NCBI GenBank assembly: GCA_016794345.1 | Contig: JAEUKE010000248.1 | Location: 62,001 to 126,000, forward strand | From: Myxococcales bacterium | Lineage (GTDB): Bacteria > Myxococcota_A > Polyangia > Polyangiales > Polyangiaceae | Length of the DNA stretch: 64,000 nt | Direction of reading: 5' to 3' | Part shown: positions 52,131 to 60,348 of the stretch, piece after piece | How positions within the stretch are numbered: the first letter of the stretch is position 1 | Layout of the letters: the number at the start of each line of letters is the position of its first letter | Program-made: the position numbers and the translations under genes | The notes under the pieces: generated by a model | Database searches by the model: none | What the model saw: the letters and a program-made list of their open reading frames with translations, nothing else | What the model was told of the DNA's origin: nothing

Positions 52131-53863
52131 TTGTACTCCACACGGGTGCTCTGCCCAACCGCCGTCAGCTGCGTGAACGAGTTCAGCGCGACGTACGACG
52201 CGAACATCTCGTTCAAGACGCTCGCGAACAGGTACATGTCGCCCTCGCCCGCGAAGCCACCTTCGTCGAGCTCGAGCCTGGTGGCGATGCCTCGGATCGG
52301 GGCGCCTCGATAGAGCCGGTCTGTCGGCCTGACCTCGACGGACTTGATCGCTTGAACCCGGAGCTGGTTCGCGCGGGCTGCTTGGCGATCGATGAGCGCT
52401 TGGAAGTTGTAGATGTCGACCGTCCCCCGCAGCACGTCTAGCTCGGCGATCGAACGGTAGGTCATGGCCATGTGGGCGAGCACGCGCCACTGCAGCTCGC
52501 GCCCGATCGGCGGCGGCAGCGGCTGCGTCACCGGCGCGATGTTCGAGAACGTCGCCACGGCGGGCGAGGTGGCCGTCGACACGCGGAGGTCGCCTTGTTT
52601 GAGCTGCGCGGGGAGGCGGCGGTTCGTGCAGGTCGCGTCGATGCTGATGACGTCGAAATCCGGGAGCTGCGCGACGTCCTGGGCGGTGCCGAACGAGATG
52701 TAGACGTCGGCGCCGTCGCCCACCGCGGCGGGGCGGATGTGGTGCTGATGGAAGACGCCGCGCTCCGCAGCCTCCGCGTCGATCTCGTGCTCGAACGAGA
52801 GGAAGCTCGGGATCTTCACGCGCTGGCTCGTCTTGCGGGCGATGCCGATGACCCCGTCGATGCTGTAGATCTCGTAGCCGTTGGGCTCGCCGCCCGATGG
52901 TCGAACGAGGAACTCGTGTTTGGTCGGGTCCGGCTTGATCGGGTCGGCCGTGTGAGCGAACAGGTTCACGACCGGCGAGCAGAACAGCTTGAACGTCTCC
53001 TTCGTCACGCGCGCGGTGTTGGGGAGCGCGTCCTTGAAGGTGATGAGCACGGCGAAGCGATCGCCGACCTTGTCGTTGGGGACCTGCTCGAAGCCGCCGA
53101 TATCGAAGAAGGCGAACTTCTGCGGCAGGCTGAAGTACTCCTGCAGGAGACGGAAGCCGGGGTAGACCGTCTCGGGGTAGGGGATCAGCGCCTCCGACTC
53201 GGTGAAGCCCACGAGCGAGAGCTGACGACGCTGGGGCACGGTGAGGACGGTGTCGCGGCCGGACGAGTCGACCGCTGCGATCGCGTAGCTCTCCACGTGC
53301 TCGCCGAGCCAAAGACGGACGTCGTCCTGCACGCGGCGATCCCCGGTGATGTAGAAGCGCAGCGTCTTCAGGTTGAGCGCCTGGAAGTTCGCGCCGCCGG
53401 TGAACCGCAGCTCGATGCGCATCGTCTGGTTGAGCGTCTGCCCGGTGTCGACGCGCACGTCCTCCACGACGAGCGGCAGGAGCGTCACCTCCTGCGTGGT
53501 GCGGAACCGACACGAGACGCCGTCGACCGGGACGCTGCCGACCTCCGAGCCGCGCGGGACGACGAGCTTCTCGCGCACGACGTTGGGCAGGGGCGTGAAC
53601 TCGACGATGCTCGCGCTGGGGACCTGGCGAACGTAGTGCGGGAAGAGGAGCGCAGCGACGGAGTGGATGACCTCCGGCAGCTCGTCGTCGATCTTCTGGC
53701 GGATGCGCCCGGTGAGGAACGCCGCGCCCTCGAGCAGGCGCTCGACGTCGGGATCGCCGCCGCGCTCTGCGAGCATCGGGGCGATACCAGGGTAGGCGCC
53801 CGCGAACTCTCGACCGAGGTCGCGCAGGTAGGCCAGCTCATCCTGGTAGTACTTGTTGAACAT
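52094..53863 (-). CDS. tssF: T6SS baseplate protein TssF
   Basis: 589 residues, the usual length. It starts MFNKYYQDELAYLRDLGREF, the family hallmark, followed by FAGAYPGIAPMLAERGGDPD and RLLEGAAFLTGRIRQKIDDE; later blocks are LLFPHYVRQVPSASIVEF and LFAHTADPIKPDPTKHEFLV. It forms the dimer arm of the wedge complex. The gene is 53 bp after tssE and overlaps tssG, in the order hcp-tssE-tssF-tssG. Confidence 0.93.
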   Translation of the reverse strand: MFNKYYQDELAYLRDLGREFAGAYPGIAPMLAERGGDPDVERLLEGAAFLTGRIRQKIDDELPEVIHSVAALLFPHYVRQVPSASIVEFTPLPNVVREKLVVPRGSEVGSVPVDGVSCRFRTTQEVTLLPLVVEDVRVDTGQTLNQTMRIELRFTGGANFQALNLKTLRFYITGDRRVQDDVRLWLGEHVESYAIAAVDSSGRDTVLTVPQRRQLSLVGFTESEALIPYPETVYPGFRLLQEYFSLPQKFAFFDIGGFEQVPNDKVGDRFAVLITFKDALPNTARVTKETFKLFCSPVVNLFAHTADPIKPDPTKHEFLVRPSGGEPNGYEIYSIDGVIGIARKTSQRVKIPSFLSFEHEIDAEAAERGVFHQHHIRPAAVGDGADVYISFGTAQDVAQLPDFDVISIDATCTNRRLPAQLKQGDLRVSTATSPAVATFSNIAPVTQPLPPPIGRELQWRVLAHMAMTYRSIAELDVLRGTVDIYNFQALIDRQAARANQLRVQAIKSVEVRPTDRLYRGAPIRGIATRLELDEGGFAGEGDMYLFASVLNEMFASYVALNSFTQLTAVGQSTRVEYKWEPKNGNKYLI

Positions 53864-53916
53864 CGAGCGCCCTCAGGCTTTCGAACAGACAGCGTCCTGT
53901 CAACTCCCGAGAGGGC

Positions 53917-54339
53917 TCACAGCTCCTCGAGGTTCACGATGCCGTGCTCGTCGACCGTGGTGCCGATCCGAAGCGCCTGCTTCCTGCCGTCTCCGAGCAC
54001 GATATGCCCGGTGATCTCGAAGACCATGGCAGGCTGCCCCTGCGCGTTTTCGTTGCGGACGTGGCGGACCTGGACGTTCTTGAGCCGCGGCTCGTACGTC
54101 TGGAGGGACTGCTTCACCGCGCGTTGGGTCACGGCGATGGCCTCGCTCATCTCGTGCAGGAGCTCGGTCACGTCGGGCACGCCGTAGTCGGGGGCGGTGA
54201 GCGAGCTGCCTTGCCTCGTGGAGAGCAGCTGCTTGATGTGCTCCATCACGTCGGCCGCGAGATCATTTGCCTTCCACGTGTGACGCTCGACGTTCGTTGG
54301 GTCGGCGGCGCGGGCGAGTCGCATGAGGAGGCCGGACAC
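53917..54339 (-). CDS. tssE: T6SS gp25-like baseplate protein TssE
   Basis: 140 residues from GTG 54339; a TTG seven codons earlier is less likely. Matches gp25/TssE: SGLLMRLARAADPTNVER, ADVMEHIKQLLSTRQGSS, DYGVPDVTELLHEMSEAIAV, QTYEPRLKNVQVRHV and ITGHIVLGDGRKQALRI. TssE sits in the wedge and starts sheath assembly. It follows the intrinsic terminator after hcp, so it depends on read-through or a promoter not recognised here. Confidence 0.9.
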   Translation of the reverse strand: MSGLLMRLARAADPTNVERHTWKANDLAADVMEHIKQLLSTRQGSSLTAPDYGVPDVTELLHEMSEAIAVTQRAVKQSLQTYEPRLKNVQVRHVRNENAQGQPAMVFEITGHIVLGDGRKQALRIGTTVDEHGIVNLEEL

Positions 54340-54385
54340 GATTCGGCAGTCTACACCCAAGATCGCCCGGAAACCCAGGACCCCA

Positions 54386-54421
54386 CAAAACGAAAACCGG
54401 GACGGCTTGCGCCGCCCCGGT
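54386..54421 (-). terminator. Intrinsic terminator between hcp and tssE
   Basis: On the minus strand ACCGGGGCGGC-GCAA-GCCGTCCCGGT forms an eleven-base-pair stem with one G-U wobble, directly followed by TTTTCGTTTTGT. It is a textbook rho-independent terminator, about 50 bases after the hcp stop. Confidence 0.8.
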
Positions 54422-54471
54422 CCAGTCGTCGAGCTCGCCGATCCGTGAGGAACGACCGCCCGACTATCCTG

Positions 54472-54978
54472 TCACTTCGCGTTCTTCCACTCGTCGACCG
54501 CCATCTTCGTGGTGCCGGCGAGCCACTCCCACGTGATCTTCCCGTAGACGAACTCGACTCGGATCGTGTGGTCGATCCGGGAGAGGTTCGGGTCACGGTT
54601 GAAGGGCATCGTGTGGGTGATGCGCGAGAGGAACGCCTCGTTGAGCGTTACGCGGTAGTGAAGGGTCTCGACGCCCTGGCCGCCCATCTTGGTGTTGATG
54701 TTCGGCGAGAAGCACTCGGTCTTCACTTCCTTGAAGGACTCGTTCCGAGCCAGAGCATCGTAGAGCTGCGGCAGGATCGGGTCGTAGTAGAACTCAGCGC
54801 AGAACGGCTTGTGCATGCGCTTTCCGGTCGCCTGGCCGGTCGCCGGATCACGCGGGCTGACGAGCTCGTGGAAGATGGCGAAGACATCGACGCCACCCTT
54901 CCGGCTGGTCTTCACCGTTCCGCCCTGAAGTTTCCCACCCGCTTCAAGGGTCGCATACAAAACAGCATCAAGAGCCAT
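54472..54978 (-). CDS. hcp: T6SS tube protein Hcp (TssD)
   Basis: 168 residues. It follows the Hcp1 family: MALDAVLYATLEAGGKLQGG, HELVSPRDPATGQATGKRMH, CAEFYYDPILPQLYDAL, NPNL-like FNRDPNLSRIDHTI and IRVEFVYGKITWEW. It stacks as hexameric rings to make the inner tube and can carry small effectors. Its own terminator and 325 bp leader fit the high level at which this protein is made. No extra toxin domain is fused. Confidence 0.95.
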   Translation of the reverse strand: MALDAVLYATLEAGGKLQGGTVKTSRKGGVDVFAIFHELVSPRDPATGQATGKRMHKPFCAEFYYDPILPQLYDALARNESFKEVKTECFSPNINTKMGGQGVETLHYRVTLNEAFLSRITHTMPFNRDPNLSRIDHTIRVEFVYGKITWEWLAGTTKMAVDEWKNAK

Positions 54979-55303
54979 GACACACGCTTCCTAGCTCGAT
55001 CAGGCAGGGGAGAGGTACTCAGTCTGACGCCATGCCGCTGGCCAATCCCTGCGTTCTCGAGTTTCAGGTTTTCTTCTCTTACCCGTTTCGGTTGGATTCC
55101 TTTTTTGCCTGGCGACCGAAACGTGTTCCCGGGACGAAGAAAGCCCGGGCATGGCTCAAGAGACTAAGCTCGCGGCTGTAGCCGTCAAGCCCCAACGGGG
55201 CACATTCTGCTTGACGCATGTGACGCGGCGCGTGCCCTACATGTGGGCCCACCATTAGCCGCGAATTCGTAAGGTCCAGCGGCCCCGTGATAATTTCTGA
55301 AGC
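54979..55303. other. 325 bp divergent intergenic region upstream of hcp
   Basis: No gene is seen. It carries the hcp leader (minus) and the leader of a lipoprotein (plus). It contains an A/T-rich patch (GGATTCCTTTTTTGCC at about 55094), two CCCGGG sites around 55129 and 55144, and a small perfect hairpin GCCCC-AAC-GGGGC at 55189-55201 nested between TCAAG and CTTGA. I found no convincing sigma-54 or sigma-70 promoter, but a regulatory role for the region is likely. Confidence 0.4.
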
Positions 55304-56218
55304 GTGACGACGCAGCGTTCTTGGGCGTTTTTTCTGGCCGCGGCTGCTTCGGCGCTCCTGGGCTGCCCGGGGGCGACGAACCAGGACACGCAGGTCCCTG
55401 TCCGCTACGTGACCCCCGTGTCCGTCTGCCGGATGAAGCTCCCGTCCTCGAGCTCGCCCGAGCGCCAGCGCGCGGCCGTGCGAGACCTCGACCCGGAGCA
55501 GTGGGTCGAGGTGCTGATCCCCGCTTACGACAACGAACGCGGGATCGATCCGACGAGCCTCGACTGCACGGGCAACTACGTCTTCGCAAACGAGTCGCTC
55601 CGCGGCGGCGCGTCGGCCAAGGGCTGGCCGCGGATGGTGGACCCCGACGACGTCACCATCAACACCGGGCCTCAGGGCATGCGCGTCGTGTGGCTCAAGG
55701 CGCTCAAGTTCGACAACGGCGACGACGGCGGCCCGCTCGTGCTCGGCCGCGCGTACGGGGACGCCGCCGAGGTCTACGCGGTCGGCAGCTTCCGCGGCCC
55801 CGCGGACGCGCAGTTCTCGACGGCGCGCGTCGGCAACGAGACGATCATCGTCGGCGAGACGAAGGAGTGCACGCCCGAGGGCGACTCCTGCCGGAAGCGA
55901 TCCCACTTCATCTTGCCCCGGCGCGGGCGCCTGGTCGCGGCCGCCGTGATCGACACCGAGCGCACGCAGATCATCCCGTCGACCACCGAGCGCGGCGTCT
56001 TCGCGCAGTATCGGCTCGTGACCGACGTGACCTACAAGCCGGACGGCATCTTGCTCCTCGAGCAGGTGAACGTCCGCATCACCAAGACCGAGGTGCCGAC
56101 GCTCGACAGCGATCGAGACCTCCGCACGGTGGAGTTCCAGCGCTTCCTGCGCCTCGAGCGCGACACGCTCTTCTCGACGAACGAGCCGCTCTGGGAGCGC
56201 GTGGTGGGGCGAGACTGA
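55304..56218 (+). CDS. Hypothetical lipoprotein beside hcp
   Basis: 304 residues, GTG start. The signal peptide ends ASALLGC (Cys21). The mature part is beta-rich with DPEQWVEVLIPAYDNERGID, MRVVWLKALKFDNGDDGGP (in part), SHFILPRRGRLVAAAVI and a final VERVVGRD-like helix. No family is recognised; it is not TssJ, which lies at 63.6 kb. It is divergent from hcp, so an envelope role tied to the T6SS is possible but only positional. Confidence 0.65.
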   Translation: MTTQRSWAFFLAAAASALLGCPGATNQDTQVPVRYVTPVSVCRMKLPSSSSPERQRAAVRDLDPEQWVEVLIPAYDNERGIDPTSLDCTGNYVFANESLRGGASAKGWPRMVDPDDVTINTGPQGMRVVWLKALKFDNGDDGGPLVLGRAYGDAAEVYAVGSFRGPADAQFSTARVGNETIIVGETKECTPEGDSCRKRSHFILPRRGRLVAAAVIDTERTQIIPSTTERGVFAQYRLVTDVTYKPDGILLLEQVNVRITKTEVPTLDSDRDLRTVEFQRFLRLERDTLFSTNEPLWERVVGRD

Positions 56219-56273
56219 CCACTTCTCAAGACTCACGAGGTCGTTCTTTTCCACGGCGTCGGTCCCCGTGGTT

Positions 56274-56411
56274 TCACCCCCCAACCCCCCTCACTTCGTG
56301 AGGGGGGTGCTGCCTCCAGCGGCGCCAAAGCGTGCGTGAAAGACGTGGCTTCCCGAAGCCCCAGAAACGAATTCCCCCCTCAGCTCTGCTGAGGGGGGTA
56401 AGGGGGGTGAA
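56274..56411. repeat. Inverted pair of C6T...AG6 hairpin elements
   Basis: Element 1 (56274-56308) has ACCCCCCTCAC-TTC-GTGAGGGGGGT, element 2 (56374-56411) has CCCCCCTCAGC-TCT-GCTGAGGGGGG. Each is a perfect 11 bp hairpin. The flanking TTCACCCCCCAA of element 1 is matched by TAAGGGGGGTGAA after element 2, so the two are inverted copies of one unit spaced by about 65 bp. They lie between convergent genes and may also stop transcription. Confidence 0.65.
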
Positions 56412-56445
56412 TCCACAGAAACGGACCTGTCAGTCAAGACGACGC

Positions 56446-56487
56446 CGTCAGTCTCGGCGCAACGTCAGTCTCGGCGCAACGTCAGTC
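56446..56487. repeat. 17 bp tandem repeat
   Basis: CGTCAGTCTCGGCGCAA occurs at 56446-56462 and again, unchanged, at 56463-56479; a third copy begins (CGTCAGTC) and then decays. It lies just outside the end of the PAP2-like gene. Confidence 0.75.
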
Positions 56488-56498
56488 CTGGCAGGACG

Positions 56499-57191
56499 TC
56501 ACCAGCAGATCACGTTGTTGCCGTACCCGCAGTTCGGCTCTTGCAGGAGGGCGTAGGGGAGGCCGATGAGGAAGCCGGTGATCATGCCGGCGGCGACGCC
56601 GACGCCGATCTGCGCGGGGTCCTCGTAGGGCTCGGTGCCGACGCCGCGGGCGATCGAGGTGAGCGTCGCGGTGACGCCGGTGACCACGACGTTCGGGATG
56701 AGCGAGCCGACGTCCACCTGCTCCGAGTAGACCCACGCGTCGATGATCCAGATCGCGAGGCCCGCGCCGTGGGCGCTCCAGGCGGCGAACGAGTGGGACG
56801 ACGGCATGCCGTACGACTCGCAGTTCGAGCCCTCCGCGCGGATCTCCGTCTCCTCGACGGAGCACTCGGGGCGAGTCCCTTCCGCCAGGTTCTTGATGGG
56901 GCCATCCACGAAGATCGTGGCGGACGTCAGCGCCGCGGCGACGCCGAGCTGCGACACGTGGTAACGCGCCTTCCACCCGACGGTCGCCTCCGGATCGTTG
57001 TAGTAGATCCGGGGCATGAACGTGGTCGTGCCGACGCCGATGAGCATCGAAACCGTCGAGACGGCTTCCCAGTTCTCGTCGCGCTCCGCTGCGGGCGGGA
57101 TGGCTTGGGCGTGGGCTTCGCGCGGAAGGACGGCGGTCGCCGCCGCACCGGCCAGAACGCCTCCGAGGATCAAGGATCGCCGAGCTCGCAT
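56499..57191 (-). CDS. PAP2-like membrane protein with degenerate third motif
   Basis: 230 residues. A signal peptide (LILGGVLAGAAATAVLPREAHA) is followed by three or four hydrophobic helices. PAP2 motif 1 is present as KNLAEGTRP (KxxxxxxRP), motif 2 as GMPSSHSFAAWSAHG (PSGH to PSSH). Motif 3 (SRxxxxxHxxxD) reads IARGVGTEPYEDPAQ, with Arg but no His. PAP2 enzymes dephosphorylate lipid phosphates on the periplasmic face; loss of the catalytic His suggests an inactive or altered enzyme. It follows the TagH gene, separated by a terminator-like hairpin. Confidence 0.65.
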   Translation of the reverse strand: MRARRSLILGGVLAGAAATAVLPREAHAQAIPPAAERDENWEAVSTVSMLIGVGTTTFMPRIYYNDPEATVGWKARYHVSQLGVAAALTSATIFVDGPIKNLAEGTRPECSVEETEIRAEGSNCESYGMPSSHSFAAWSAHGAGLAIWIIDAWVYSEQVDVGSLIPNVVVTGVTATLTSIARGVGTEPYEDPAQIGVGVAAGMITGFLIGLPYALLQEPNCGYGNNVICW

Positions 57192-57231
57192 GTAGCTTAG
57201 CGAGATAGCCTACGTAGGGTCGTCGCGACGG

Positions 57232-57266
57232 CAAAGAAAACGGACGCCCTCTTTCGGGCCCGCCGT
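57232..57266 (-). terminator. Intrinsic terminator after the FHA (TagH) gene
   Basis: On the minus strand ACGG-CGG-GCCC...GGGC-GT-CCGT forms an interrupted stem with loop GAAAGA, directly followed by TTTTCTTT. It begins right at the TagH stop and separates this gene from the PAP2-like gene. Confidence 0.5.
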
Positions 57267-58568
57267 CTACGTTCCGTCTCGGTTGCGTGATCCGGCGAGG
57301 GTGAAGCGGCCGGCCTTGCCCGGCTCGCCCTTGTAGTTTTCGCCTGCCGCGGCCTGGTAGGCGCGGGAAAACTGCGACCCGAAGATGACGAGGAACGTCT
57401 CTTTGTCCTCGCCGGCGTAGTCGCCGTGGCGGACCTCGTAGAGCTTCCAGAGCTCCTCGAAGCGGCTCGAGAAGAGGCCGCCCTTCTTGCCGGACCGTTC
57501 GAGCTCGGCCTCGATGGCTCTCGGCGAGAGCTTCTCGAGGAGCTGCTTCACACCCTCCATCACGCCGTTCATCAGCCCGACCTGGTGGCTCATGACCTCG
57601 ACGAACGTGTTCTGGAGCGAGCGCGCGGTCTCGTCGGACGCGGTGTGGCCGAGCAAGACGTTGCCGAGCTCCTTGCCGTCGCGGGCGGCGTTCACCGGCT
57701 CGCGTTGCGTCTTCTCGCGAGCCAAGACCTCGGTCTCGAACTCCTGCATGCCGTCGCGGAGGCTGATGAAACACCGCAGGAAGACGTCCATCGAGTCGCG
57801 CAGGCGCTTCACGAAGAGGAGGATGCTCGGGACGTCGTCGGGGAGCTTCGTTCCAGGGGCCAACGTCGCGGCGAGCTCGCCCAGGGCGGCGAGCGCGGCT
57901 TGTCCCGGCCCGGCCTGCGTGAACGCGCGGAGATCGACTCCGTAGTATTGCGCGATCTTCCGGAAGTCGCTCTCCAAGCTGACGGAAGGGTTCTCGTACC
58001 CGAGGCGCCGCAGGTACGAGGTGCGCACGTCCGGCGGCAGGCGGGTGAGGTGGTCGTAGATGACGCGGTAGACGGTCTGCCACGCCTGTCGGTACGCTTC
58101 GACGTAGGGCGCGACCTGTCGGACATACGGATCCTCCGCGCCGGGCGGGACAGGGCCGAAGCGCTGCGCGAGCGCGCGGACCGTCTCGGGGCCGTGACCG
58201 AAGTCGAGGATGCCCCCGTCCTTCACGTCCTCCGGTCGAACCTGCTGGGGCTGCGCCGAGACGAGGCCCAGCCGGATGACGACGGGGCCGATCGTGACCT
58301 CGGGCGCGGCGGTGATGTCGATCAGCTGATCGCGGATGAGGCGCTGCCCTTTGTAGAGCGTGCCGTTCGTCGAGCCGAGGTCCTTCACGAACAGCTGGCT
58401 GTCGTTCTGGACGTCGATGGCCGCGTGGAACTGCGACACGTAAGGCCGATCGATAGGCATGTCGTTGAGCTGGTTTCTCCCGACGCGCACGGGGAACCGC
58501 TCGAACGTGGCTTCGAAGCTCTGATTGGCCTGGGTATCGAAAACCCGGGCGACCAGGGCGACCGGCAT
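57267..58568 (-). CDS. tagH: T6SS-associated FHA protein (TagH type)
   Basis: 433 residues from ATG 58568. The FHA domain (about 15-100) has FPVRVGRNQLNDMPID, PYVSQFHAAID and VKDLGSTNGTLYKGQRL. The long C-terminal part has QAWQTVYRVIYDHLTRLPPD, FVKRLRDSMDVFLRCFISLRDG (in part), an ASDETARSLQNTFVEVM block, and EELWKLYEVRHGD, which is the T6SS FHA-family C-terminal domain. Such proteins read phosphothreonines made by a PpkA-type kinase to trigger firing. No dedicated kinase/phosphatase pair is adjacent; the Hanks kinases at 10.2 and 43.1 kb are candidates. Confidence 0.8.
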   Translation of the reverse strand: MPVALVARVFDTQANQSFEATFERFPVRVGRNQLNDMPIDRPYVSQFHAAIDVQNDSQLFVKDLGSTNGTLYKGQRLIRDQLIDITAAPEVTIGPVVIRLGLVSAQPQQVRPEDVKDGGILDFGHGPETVRALAQRFGPVPPGAEDPYVRQVAPYVEAYRQAWQTVYRVIYDHLTRLPPDVRTSYLRRLGYENPSVSLESDFRKIAQYYGVDLRAFTQAGPGQAALAALGELAATLAPGTKLPDDVPSILLFVKRLRDSMDVFLRCFISLRDGMQEFETEVLAREKTQREPVNAARDGKELGNVLLGHTASDETARSLQNTFVEVMSHQVGLMNGVMEGVKQLLEKLSPRAIEAELERSGKKGGLFSSRFEELWKLYEVRHGDYAGEDKETFLVIFGSQFSRAYQAAAGENYKGEPGKAGRFTLAGSRNRDGT

Positions 58569-58656
58569 CGAGCGCAGCCTAACAGACGTGGAGCCGAAAA
58601 ACGGTGTGGCGGAGAATTTGTACGCGTGGCCCACCTTGTACGACAGTGCACGACAC

Positions 58657-60324
58657 ATGAGCCTCCTCCACAAGATCCCACCGCTCATCTCCGCCCTGGC
58701 GTTCGGGTACGGGGTCGGGATGGCCGCCCCGGAAGAGTCGATCGGCCAGGTTCGGGGAGTTTTGGCCCAGGACGCGAAGACGCAGCCGAAGAAGGCGCGT
58801 CGTCCCGCCGTGGCCGAGCCGCTCAGCCCGTCCCTCGAGCAGCGGCTCTCGGGTGAGGAGTCGGCGGCGCTGCGGGAGCTCCGCGCGACGCGGGCACCCT
58901 CCAAATACGGAGAGGCGGAGCAGTCGCGGTTCGACGGCGGCGGCTACTCCAGCGAGGGACGCAACGTCTCGCGGTTCTACGACGAGGATCTCCAGGCAGA
59001 GGCCGACGAGTTCGAGGCCGCCGAGTCGACCGCGATCTCGCGCCTGCAGCTGCCGGACCTCGGCCTCGGCGTTTCGCGCCAGACACTGAAATACGTCCGC
59101 TTCTTCACGAAGACGGATCGGGGCCGGAGCATGTTCGAGAACTGGCTCAAGCGCAGCGGCCGCTACCAGGAGATGATCCAGGACGAGCTCCGCGCGCGGC
59201 GGCTCCCCGAGGATCTGATCTGGGTGGCCATGATCGAGAGCGGCTTCGACGCGACCGCGAAGTCGCCGGCGGGCGCCGTGGGCCTGTGGCAGTTCATGCC
59301 CGCGACCGGCGCCGTCTACGGCCTGAAGCAGAACAAGTTCGTCGACCAGCGGAAGAACCCGAAGCTCGCGACCCAGGCCGCCGCCCATCACCTGCGCGAT
59401 CTCTACATGCGCTTCGGGCAGTGGGACCTCGCGCTCGCCGCCTACAACATGGGCTACGAGCAGCTGCTCGACCGGATGGACCGGGTCGGCACGACGGACT
59501 TCAACGAGCTCGTGCGAGCGGGCGTGATGCCCTCGGAGACCTCGAAGTACGTCCCGAAGATCGTCGCCGCCGCGATCGTCGCGAACAACTTGGAGCGGTT
59601 CGACTTCGACGAGGTGGAGCTCGCGCGGCCGGTCGACTCGGCGGAGCTCGCGGTCCCGCCGCGAACGAGCCTGGAGACCATCGCGAAGGCGTCCGGTGTC
59701 TCGACCTCGGCCATCCGCAAGCTCAACCCCGATCTGCTCTCGAAGGAGCTGCCGCCCGGACGGGGTGACTTCCTGGTCCAGATCCCGACCGAGAGCGTCT
59801 CCCGGGCGGTGGCGTCGATGCCCGCGCTCCTCAACCTGGACCGCGGCAAGCTCGACGATCCGTCGCTGCTCGATCCGACCGATCTCATGAGCCCCGAGGG
59901 CTACCGCCCCCGGGTGAGCGAAGACAAGGACGACGCGAGCCTGCTCTCGCTGCTGCCGAAGCCGAAGAAGAAGCGCCGCAGCCTGCGCAACAACCTCCTC
60001 GACGACGAGGGCTACAGCGACAGGCTCGACGACCTGGCCGCGCTCGAGGGCGAGAAGCGACGCGAGCGCTCCGAGGGACGCGAGAAGGTGGTCTATCGCG
60101 TGGGCGCGGGCGACACGCTGGTGGACGTCGCGCGGCAGTTCGCCACCGACGTCGACGACGTGGCGTCGGCGAACGGTCTCCGCGTCGGAGACAAGCTCCG
60201 CGAAGGCACGCTGCTCAAGCTCGAGGTCCGCAAGGACCTGCTCGACGGCGGGCTGCGCAAGAAGGAAGGCGGCACTGCCGAGGAGTCGCCCCGCAAGCCC
60301 GGCAAGCGCGGCTCCAAGGGCTGA
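58657..60324 (+). CDS. MltD-like lytic transglycosylase with LysM
   Basis: 555 residues. An N-terminal hydrophobic signal (IPPLISALAFGYGVGMAA) precedes a disordered acidic section, then the SLT domain: LPEDLIWVAMIESGFDATAK with catalytic Glu194, SPAGAVGLWQFMPATG, AAYNMGYEQLLDRM. Two LysM-like modules follow (TSLETIAKASGVSTSAIRKL at about 330, YRVGAGDTLVDVARQFATDV at 480), and the tail is Lys/Arg-rich. It cleaves peptidoglycan glycan strands in the periplasm. It is divergent from tagH (88 bp gap) and lies 0.6 kb before clpV, so it may open the wall for the T6SS. Confidence 0.85.
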   Translation: MSLLHKIPPLISALAFGYGVGMAAPEESIGQVRGVLAQDAKTQPKKARRPAVAEPLSPSLEQRLSGEESAALRELRATRAPSKYGEAEQSRFDGGGYSSEGRNVSRFYDEDLQAEADEFEAAESTAISRLQLPDLGLGVSRQTLKYVRFFTKTDRGRSMFENWLKRSGRYQEMIQDELRARRLPEDLIWVAMIESGFDATAKSPAGAVGLWQFMPATGAVYGLKQNKFVDQRKNPKLATQAAAHHLRDLYMRFGQWDLALAAYNMGYEQLLDRMDRVGTTDFNELVRAGVMPSETSKYVPKIVAAAIVANNLERFDFDEVELARPVDSAELAVPPRTSLETIAKASGVSTSAIRKLNPDLLSKELPPGRGDFLVQIPTESVSRAVASMPALLNLDRGKLDDPSLLDPTDLMSPEGYRPRVSEDKDDASLLSLLPKPKKKRRSLRNNLLDDEGYSDRLDDLAALEGEKRRERSEGREKVVYRVGAGDTLVDVARQFATDVDDVASANGLRVGDKLREGTLLKLEVRKDLLDGGLRKKEGGTAEESPRKPGKRGSKG

Positions 60325-60330
60325 GATCCG

Positions 60331-60348
60331 GCCGGGTCACGACCCGGC
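60331..60348 (+). terminator. Hairpin after the lytic transglycosylase gene
   Basis: GCCGGGT-CACG-ACCCGGC is a perfect seven-base-pair stem, seven bases after the stop, followed by TGGGTATTTG. It overlaps the end of the convergent YkgJ-like gene. The weak U-run makes it a candidate only. Confidence 0.4.

Noticed and set aside
54979..55303. Sigma-54 promoter for hcp (TTGGCCAGCGGCATGGC)
   Set aside because: The spacing between GG and GC is wrong by one base and the -24 hexamer is poor.
55304..56218. Lipoprotein beside hcp as TssJ
   Set aside because: It is too long and lacks the INPN...RLYQL pattern, which is present in the protein starting at 63637.
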